DNA from: Petaurus breviceps papuanus
Taxonomy: Eukaryota > Chordata > Mammalia > Diprotodontia > Petauridae
Length of the DNA: 64,000 bases
Assembly (NCBI GenBank): GCA_028583685.1
Contig: JAMXIF010000002.1
Location: forward strand, 56,825,906-56,889,905
Direction: 5' to 3'
Positions 57,656 to 64,000 of the stretch are shown here, piece by piece. A model generated the notes under the pieces. The model saw nothing but the letters and a program-made list of their open reading frames with translations, was not told the origin of the DNA and searched no databases. The stretch's first letter is position 1; the number at the start of each line of letters is the position of its first letter. A program made the translations under genes and the position numbers.

Positions 57656-58180
57656 CTGCAGAACCAGAGTCAGGCATCTGTTATCCCATTTTAGGCCAAT
57701 GATCTTGACTTCAATTCTAGGGAAAATTTTAAAACATAATTAAAGGAACAGTTAATGAACATTTATAATAAGAAGTGGTGATTACAAAAAGTCAGCATAG
57801 TCCTATCAAGGTTAATTCAAGCAAGATTAACTTTATTTACTTTTTGGTACAGGGTTACAAAACTAGCATCTCAGGGTAAAGGGAGAATTTACCTTGATTT
57901 TAGCAAGCATTTGAGAACGTATTTTGTAATTTTCTGTAGAAGAAATTAGAGATATGTGGACTACATGATAATATGAGGTGGATCCAAATGATATTAATGG
58001 CTCATTGTCAACTTAACAGGAGGTCTCTAGCAGAGTCCCCCAGAGATTTTATGAACATTTTTATAAACAACGGCTAAAGGCATATATGACATGCTCATCA
58101 AATCTGCAAATGACACAAAACTGAATAGGTTAGGTAGCACACTGGATATTAGGCTCCAAAATGATCTTATTGGGATAACT
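57656..58180 (+). mobile_element. L3/CR1-clade LINE, RT region, sense
   Basis: The collinear order aggccaatgatcttgacttc, aaaggaacagttaatgaaca, tacagggttacaaaactagc, taccttgattttagcaagca (RT motif 'YLDFSKAF' decayed to YLDFSKHL-like), ttaatggctcattgtcaact and catcaaatctgcaaatgaca ('KFADDT' region) follows the L3/CR1 RT domain. Confidence 0.7.
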
Positions 58181-58194
58181 ATTACTTTAAACTA

Positions 58195-58415
58195 ATGATT
58201 TCTTCTCTTAATCTATGAAATGGCACCTCCTCCATGAAGCCTTTGCTTTCATTTCTTGGACCTCTCTTAGCACTTTACCTCTCTTACTTAGACTTATTGT
58301 CTTAGAGTTATTTGTCCTTTGTTTATCTACTTAAAATATTCTTGGGGTCAGAGACTTTTATTTTTGCATCTTTACTGGGTCTAGCACAGAACATGGTAAA
58401 TGTTTAATTCTTTTT
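58195..58415 (+). mobile_element. L2 LINE 3' end, sense
   Basis: tggcacctcctccatgaagc, ctctcttagcactttacctc, tggggtcagagacttttatt and gggtctagcacagaacatgg, ending in taaatgtttaattc, matches the L2 terminal region. Confidence 0.72.
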
Positions 58416-58909
58416 TTCTGAAATAAATGCAATTTTCCTTCTAGAACCTGTTGAATTAGAAGAGGGAAAAAAGAAAACAAACCTGTAGGTGATCCATTCT
58501 ACCTAGAGGATTGCTTTATGTATGCATATAAAGTAAGTTCTCTAAGGAACATCCTGAAGCCATTTTTCAGCTAGTGCCAACAAACTCATTAGCAACTCCT
58601 TTACCAGAATGATAAGTTGTTTCTTAATGAAGGGAAAAATAAATACCTTCACTAGCTCACTAGAAGTCACACATCATTCTTAAGGAACTCCTTATTTTCC
58701 ACTAGGGACATTTCTTGTGCAGCCTTTTATGCGAACTAAAATGGCTTATTTTCAGGTCCTTTTAAGCAGTTCAGATAAGCAAAGATACAAGAAATAATTG
58801 CTTTCATTTGTGGTGTCCACCAGGAAACCTAAAAAACACATCTAGGTAAATTGATGTAGTTGTAACACTTGAACTCCAAACTTAAGAGAATTTGAAAATG
58901 GGATTAAAG
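58416..58909. other. Unassigned unique DNA
   Basis: No gene or repeat recognised. Mixed composition; a weak regulatory candidate only. Confidence 0.3.
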
Positions 58910-58924
58910 TATGATGTGACTTTC

Positions 58925-59222
58925 TTTCTTTCTTTTTTTTTTAAGCAATCGGGGTTAAGTAACTTGCTCAAGGTTTCACGGCCAGTTATTTCTGGGTATG
59001 GTGCCAAGTATCTGATCCCGGATTTGATCCCCAGGTCATCCTGACACTGGGGCTGGTGCTCTTACTTGCTGAGCTACCTGGCCGCCCCTAAGCAATTGGG
59101 GTTAAGTAACTTGCTCAAGGTTACATGGCCAGGTGTTTCCGGGTGGGCGCTAAGTGTCTGATCCCCAGGTCATCCTGACACTGGGGCTGGTGCTCTTACT
59201 TGCCATGCTACCTGACTGCCCC
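58925..59222 (-). mobile_element. Head-to-tail dimer of SINE-B within one target duplication
   Basis: Two antisense SINE-B units: one at about 58941-59090 (preceded by its oligo-T tail) and one at about 59091-59222. They join at gccgcccctaagcaattggg with no A-rich tail between them. Both share gctggtgctcttacttgc and gatccccaggtcatcctgac. The pair is enclosed by a single perfect 15-bp duplication, tatgatgtgactttc, at 58910-58924 and 59223-59237. The second unit lacks about 10 bp present in the first. A single retrotransposition of a dimeric transcript is the simplest reading. Confidence 0.9.
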
Positions 59223-59237
59223 TATGATGTGACTTTC

Positions 59238-59984
59238 ACAAAAGGTCAGTCATATTCTCTTTCTTGCCCCCACCAGCTCTTCACCCTCTTTCTGCACCTT
59301 CTGGTCACCGCCAGCAATAGAAACAATGAAGTACAACAGACTGACTTTTCTCACTGTACATCTGATGCAGCCAGAGCCTAAGGATGTCTGACTGTTTGGC
59401 AATACAGCTTACATTTCTGGGCCAATGTGGTTTGACTTAATCTTCCCACTTCTCAGATAAGCATCTAAATTAAGCTACTAGACCTAATGAGGTTAACCAA
59501 CCAGTGGTAGAATAGACCCCTGGGAATGTCTAGGGCATCATTTTCCCTCCATCATCAAATAAACAAAAACACCTCAAACTTGTTTTCATTTTCAAATGCT
59601 TGATTTTGAGTTTTCACTCTGAGCAAAGCTTGTGGTCATCATATTGAATGAGCACAGAGCATATTTGGCAGACCACACAAGGAGGCTACTGTATTTCTTG
59701 GAAAGCATACATATGTGCCTACTCTGTATGACTATGATTTATCTCTGCTAGATGAAATCAGTAAGTGATTTCAGTACATTTTGCTTTGGTTACTTTGCTA
59801 TATAATGATTAAGATTACACAAGACCACAAGCACCACAACCTATAGATTCTGGAGAATTTCCTATGGCTTTTCAATAAGCATGTTTGCTTCTGTAGAAGA
59901 AACTATATAATGTATTCTTCTTTCTCTACACCCTCTCTTGGTAACCTCATTAAATCCAGAAGGCTTAACTACCTCTATGGAGAT
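59238..59984. other. Unassigned unique DNA
   Basis: No gene or repeat recognised. The plus-strand frame at 59154-59381 starts in SINE sequence and is not a gene. Confidence 0.3.
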
Positions 59985-60300
59985 GACTCCCTGACTGGAA
60001 TGGATTACCTTCTTACCTCTGCTTTAGAGTCCCTTCCTTTCTTTCAGTGAGGCATTTCCTGATTCTCCTAATCATTAGGTCCCTCCCTCTCAAGCTACCT
60101 TATATTTAACTATATTATGTATTTTTTTATTTGTTAACTTTATATGGATGCCATATATATTTTACTATGTACTTGCTGTGTCCTGCATTAGAATGCACAG
60201 TGATTGTGAACAGGGATTTTTCTTTTTTGTAGTAGTGTTTTTAGCCCTTTGCATACTGCCTGGTACAAAATAGATGTTTAATAAATACTTGTTGAATGCT
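59985..60300 (+). mobile_element. L2 LINE 3' end, sense
   Basis: gaggcatttcctgattctcc, ttaggtccctccctctcaag, gcatactgcctggtacaaaa, tagatgtttaataaatactt, gttgaatgcttg. Clear L2 terminus. Confidence 0.75.
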
Positions 60301-60344
60301 TGTCTCTCAAATTTACACGTATGGGATAAAAATGTAGAAATTTC

Positions 60345-60585
60345 TTCTAAGAACGAGCATTTATATAGCACTTTATGCTTTACAAAGTGCTTCTCATATG
60401 CTATCTCTTTTATCCTCACAAAAATCTTGGGAGGTAGGTACTATTATTATTCCTATTTTACTGAGGAGTAAACTGAAGCTGAAAGAGGTTGAATGACTTG
60501 AGCATCACACAGCTAGTGTCTGAGGCAACATTTGAACTCGGTTTTTCCTGACTTTAGCTCCATTGCTGTATCTATGTACCACTGG
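60345..60585 (-). mobile_element. MIR SINE, antisense, nearly complete
   Basis: gctttacaaagtgcttctca, tatcctcacaaaaatcttgg, gaggtaggtactattattat, gaggagtaaactgaagctga, catcacacagctagtgtctg, catttgaactcggtttttcc. Confidence 0.78.
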
Positions 60586-60589
60586 GTTC

Positions 60590-60980
60590 AATTTTGGGTA
60601 TGACACTGAAGTAAACTCTTTAATAAATTGAGATATATTCAGGAATGGAAAGCAGGATGATATGATTTCTATTCCCTTCACCCATATGAAAATTGGTTGT
60701 AGAAAAGACGTTTACCCTGGAAAAGAACAGACTTAAGGGGCATGTGATAGCTGTGCTCAACTATTTGACAGGCTGCTGTATGGAAAAGGGATTAAAGTTG
60801 TTTGATTCTAGTGGATAGAATGAGGTTTGTTTGTTTGTTTAAGGTAGAATTGGAAAAAAAGGCAGATGTCAGTCAAATGTAAAGAACTTTCCTAATAATT
60901 TGAGCTGTCCCAAAGTGGAAAGGGTATAGTACCTTACAGATAGATAGATAGATAGATGATAGATAGATAGATAGATAGAT

Positions 60981-61044
<64 letters not shown>

Positions 61045-61180
61045 TTGATATAGATATCTTAATATCTAAAGTGGTTCTCATTGGAAGTTTTCAAAGCTGT
61101 ATATGTACTTGCTATGAATTTTATAAAAGCAATTTATGCTCAGGTTTCTGTCCAACCCTGAAATTTTGTGATTCTATTAT
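60590..61180 (+). mobile_element. L3/CR1-clade LINE 3' end, sense, carrying a GATA array
   Basis: attttgggtatgacactgaa, ttcaggaatggaaagcagga, acttaaggggcatgtgatag, ctgtgctcaactatttgaca, atttgagctgtcccaaagtg and the terminal gaagttttcaaagctgtata, ttttgtgattctattatt. The tetranucleotide array lies inside the element. Confidence 0.72.
60938..61045. repeat. (GATA)n microsatellite
   Basis: About 26 GATA units with two GATGATA interruptions; it sits within an L3 3' end and yields an Ile-Tyr-Leu-Ser repeat frame on the minus strand. Confidence 0.97.
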
Positions 61181-61929
61181 TATGTAATGATAAAAGTCCT
61201 TTGTTAGAGTTTATGTTATTTTCTGAATGAAAATACACAGATAATATGCTTCAGTTTTAGTACATTTCTAGTCTTTTTCATCTATATTCTGAATATTATG
61301 TAAAAAAAAATTGGGTTGGTCTCCATGGTGTTTCTGACAGCATTATTTCATCTGTGCACAAAATGATGAAGATTATCACAGATTTTTATTTTTATTTTCC
61401 ATTTCTCTGTGGGTCTCAAAAGTCAACAGAGAATAGGAAGAAATGAAGATCTACTACAACTAAGTCTGAACCCTATCCAGATGTTGTTTGCTCCTTTAGA
61501 TATTGAGTTTTGAATATCTCCTACATGATTTGTCAGCTTGCATCCAGACCCTGATTTAACTCAAACACTTCTCAGATTTTTTTCCTGCCATTTGATTTTT
61601 GCATTGCTCTTCCTAAAAGATAAGTCTCAAGAGAGTTGTCTCTCTCATCTCGCTCTAGGCTTCAGTTCATCTCCAGTTGGAGATGATTTTGTTTATGAAT
61701 AAGCCTTTGACTTTAGTCCTCTAATATTATGGGCAAGCTATTATATCTTTCTCTACTATTTGCCCAAATTTCACCCACTAGATCTTTCATGTCCTCCTCT
61801 CCCTCACAGCACAGAACATAACTGGAGCAGAGAAGGGAGAAATTATGTTTTCTTTCTGGCTCCAAATCGCATTTTTGCTTTAGTTATTTAGTTATTGTTG
61901 GGGGCTGGGGGGAATATGAATGAAGAGAT
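61181..61929. other. Unassigned non-coding DNA
   Basis: No gene or repeat recognised; an inverted patch ttcatctccagttggagatg lies near 61667-61686. Confidence 0.3.
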
Positions 61930-62169
61930 TTTTCAAATACAAATGATCAACAATTATGCGCAAAAATGTTCAAAACAAATGTAAGAGAAATGCAATTTAG
62001 AATAACTCTGAAATTGAGATCACACCCATAAAACGTTATATACATATGTAGGGATGTGTGTGTCTGTGTGTGTATACACACATACATATGCATATAAACA
62101 CAGTATAGTATACATATATATGTATGTATTTATGTATATACATTTGTATTTGGTCAGGAACAGTGACTT

Positions 62170-62310
62170 TGTTGGAACAGAGAATTCCTGGTGAAGAAAG
62201 TGTCTCTAATTCAAGTTAGTCCCTCCTCTGCCATATCTAATTTTAGAGTGTAGGCTGGGGGCATTGAGAGGCTAAATGACTTGTCCAATTCACAGTCAAG
62301 TCTTATGAAC
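62170..62310 (-). mobile_element. MIR/THER1-like SINE fragment, antisense
   Basis: gtctctaattcaagttagtc, attttagagtgtaggctggg, aggctaaatgacttgtccaa. Inserted between the L1 pieces. Confidence 0.45.
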
Positions 62311-62439
62311 TATGAGGCTTTTCTATCTAAACTATCCTTATTCTTTGTTGGAGATGATAATGATGCAGGGGCTGTGGGAAGATATATTATTTTGTTTGTT
62401 TGTTTGTTTTCAAACCTGTGACTTCAATGGTACAAAAAG

Positions 62440-62640
62440 CTCCCAGGGAGGAATTTATCTTACCAATGAATATTAGCACCTCCCCTGCAATTTAGGGTCT
62501 TAGAGAGTAGCCTAGGAAAATGAGGTTTGAAAAACTTGTCCAAGGTCACATGGCCAGTTTGTGGCACAGGCATGACTGGAAGCCAGGTTATCCTAAATCC
62601 AAAACTAGTTATTTATCTATTATCCCATACTATCTTTCGT
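62440..62640 (-). mobile_element. MIR/THER1-like SINE, antisense
   Basis: agcacctcccctgcaattta, gggtcttagagagtagccta, aaacttgtccaaggtcacat, ggccagtttgtggcacaggc. Better preserved than its neighbour. Confidence 0.6.
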
Positions 62641-63010
62641 GGGGGAAGAGAGGCAACTAATACACAGTGTTAGAGCTATGAACTCAAAAACGATTTGGAA
62701 ATATGTAAAAAAAATATCACTAAACTGTTTAAATCTTTTAGTCCCTCAATCCCATCACTGTGCTTAAGCCCTAAAAGTATCAGACAGAAATATAAGTCAT
62801 ATATATATATACCAAAATATATGTTGTATATACATACCATATAAACTGCAGTTTTTGTGGTAGGAAAAAAAAGGAAACAAATTGGCAATCCTTCAACTGG
62901 AAACTGACTGCAAAAAATTGTTGTTGTAATAGATTACAAGTGTACCATCAGAAATGGCAAATATGAGGAATCAAAAGAAACATGAGAATTACTCCATACT
63001 TCTTCTTAAA

Positions 63011-64000
63011 TAAATTTTGGGGACAAACGTATGTTGGTTTTGTTTTCTTTTCTTACTTTAATAATCCTGCTGTTAACCTCAGGGCTTTGCTTGATTATAT
63101 ACATATAAAAAGTTGGCAATAACATTTTTAAAACAGAACAATTCATTGTGTTAATGTGTATTAAAAGATCTTGTGATCCCATAAGTACCCTATTCCTCTG
63201 TTTGTCCCATATCCCTTTTGTATATGGAAGCATGGCGCTCACTGCAGCCTGCAGTTAAGCTGTCTGACAAAACAGAAATTGAATCAATCCCTGAGAGCAA
63301 TAGATTCAACCCTGGAAACCCCTAGCACACTCTGCCAGTTGCTAGTATGCCTTGTGCTGTATGTGCCTCCCAGGGATTTCCCTGGGATGTTGCTTTTTAA
63401 AAGAAACATTTATAAAAACTACCCACTGTGCAAATCTAACAACACTTAGTGGTTTCCCAAGTACAGCTTGTAGGACTGATGTACAAGTCTCAGAAGAGAA
63501 GGGGGGAGAGGGGTGGGAATGACCCTACTGAAAAGAGACCTGCTGATAGAAATTATGTCCTGAATAAAATGGAAAGGGTGGGGGAAGGGGATCTGCTGGA
63601 AAGAAGAGCAATAGCCTTCTATGCTTCAAATGCCTTCTTCAGGCATCCATTTTTCTCCATTGATCTAGGACTGAATAAAGTGAAATTAATTTCACAGAAA
63701 ATCTATTAAACCAAAACCATGTATTGTGAAGTGATCAGAAAGTAGTGATGGGAAAATGACCTAGAAAATTAATGCTTAAGACTGTCCCTGTACAGAGAAA
63801 AAATAGTAGAAGTGGAAAAGCCCTTCAAGGGTCCACCTGTCCAAAAAACAAAAACCAAAAAATCCCCACCTGACATCTCATAATTGTGTTCTCCCCATTA
63901 ACTGGTCAGAATGCCTCTTCACTGAACATAACCAAGACAGAGGGCAGTCTTCAGGAAACAACAGCTAAGACCCACAGTTTGGGAGACAGCCTAGAATAGC
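63011..64000. other. Unassigned unique DNA at window end
   Basis: No repeat or gene is confidently recognised. 63230-63480 has mixed composition (catggcgctcactgcagcct, tgtgcctcccagggatttcc) and could be a conserved or exonic-flank segment. The 86-codon plus-strand frame at 63449-63709 shows no domain. Confidence 0.3.

Larger units (their letters stand above)
61930..63010 (+). mobile_element. Old sense L1 fragments (ORF2 C-terminus), interrupted
   Basis: 61930-62035 (gatcaacaattatgcgcaaa, gaataactctgaaattgaga) and 62650-63010 (gaactcaaaaacgatttgga, aaaaatatcactaaactgtt, tgcagtttttgtggtaggaa, ggcaatccttcaactggaaa) are consecutive parts of the L1 ORF2 end. They are separated by a TATG-rich simple repeat (62040-62150) and two THER1/MIR-like SINEs. 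Very diverged. Confidence 0.6.

Noticed and set aside
60938-61045. Regularly spaced repeats resembling a CRISPR-type array
   Set aside because: A simple GATA tetranucleotide array with no spacers, in animal DNA.

Overview
This is mammalian nuclear DNA, almost certainly from a marsupial. The repeats show this: MIR/MAR-type CORE-SINEs, two abundant tRNA-headed SINE families (called SINE-A, WSINE1-like, and SINE-B below; names from memory), L1 3' ends of the metatherian type, old L2 and L3/CR1 LINEs, RTE fragments and ERV LTRs. The sequence is AT-rich and CpG-poor. SINE-A resembles elements I associate with Australian marsupials, but I cannot prove that placement.

I found no intact host protein-coding gene, no rRNA or tRNA gene and no CRISPR array. 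The only host-gene sequence I recognise is a broken, 5'-truncated processed copy of ribosomal protein L3 near 16.7-17.2 kb. The window reads as intergenic or intronic DNA: a layered deposit of retroelements separated by unique stretches, some of which look like conserved non-coding (regulatory) DNA.

Layout. 0-2.1 kb: unique DNA and an old MIR. 2.16-5.03 kb: a near-complete half-L1 (HAL1-like) element with a perfect 11-bp target duplication; it has a 5' UTR, an ORF1 with two in-frame stops, a purine-rich 3' UTR and no ORF2. 5.0-8.0 kb: MIR, L3 and L2 fragments. 8.5-9.2 and 12.6-14.35 kb: candidate conserved non-coding DNA. 15.4-17.2 kb: MIR/L2 mosaic, then L2, then the RPL3 pseudogene. 20.0-22.3 and 23.6-24.6 kb: two decayed copies of a LINE whose RT and restriction-like endonuclease remnants resemble the R4/Dong clade. 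22.4-29.3 kb: young SINEs with clear target duplications, including a two-SINE composite. 30-35.5 kb: L2, MIR, L1 and L3 pieces and a unique block. 35.6-38.5 kb: a three-layer nest (antisense L1, sense L1 inside it, SINE-A inside that L1's tail). 39.5-48.6 kb: L2, an antisense L1 5' half, three ERV-type LTRs and a long antisense L3/CR1. 50-54.7 kb: mostly unique DNA, including a strong regulatory-like block at 51.6-52.2 kb. 55-63 kb: MIR, RTE, L3, L2, a head-to-tail SINE-B dimer, a GATA microsatellite and L1 remnants.

No genes act together here. The main interest is retroelement biology (HAL1-like, R4/Dong-like and dimeric SINEs) and the unique blocks that may be long-range enhancers. All family names come from remembered consensus sequences, not from a search.
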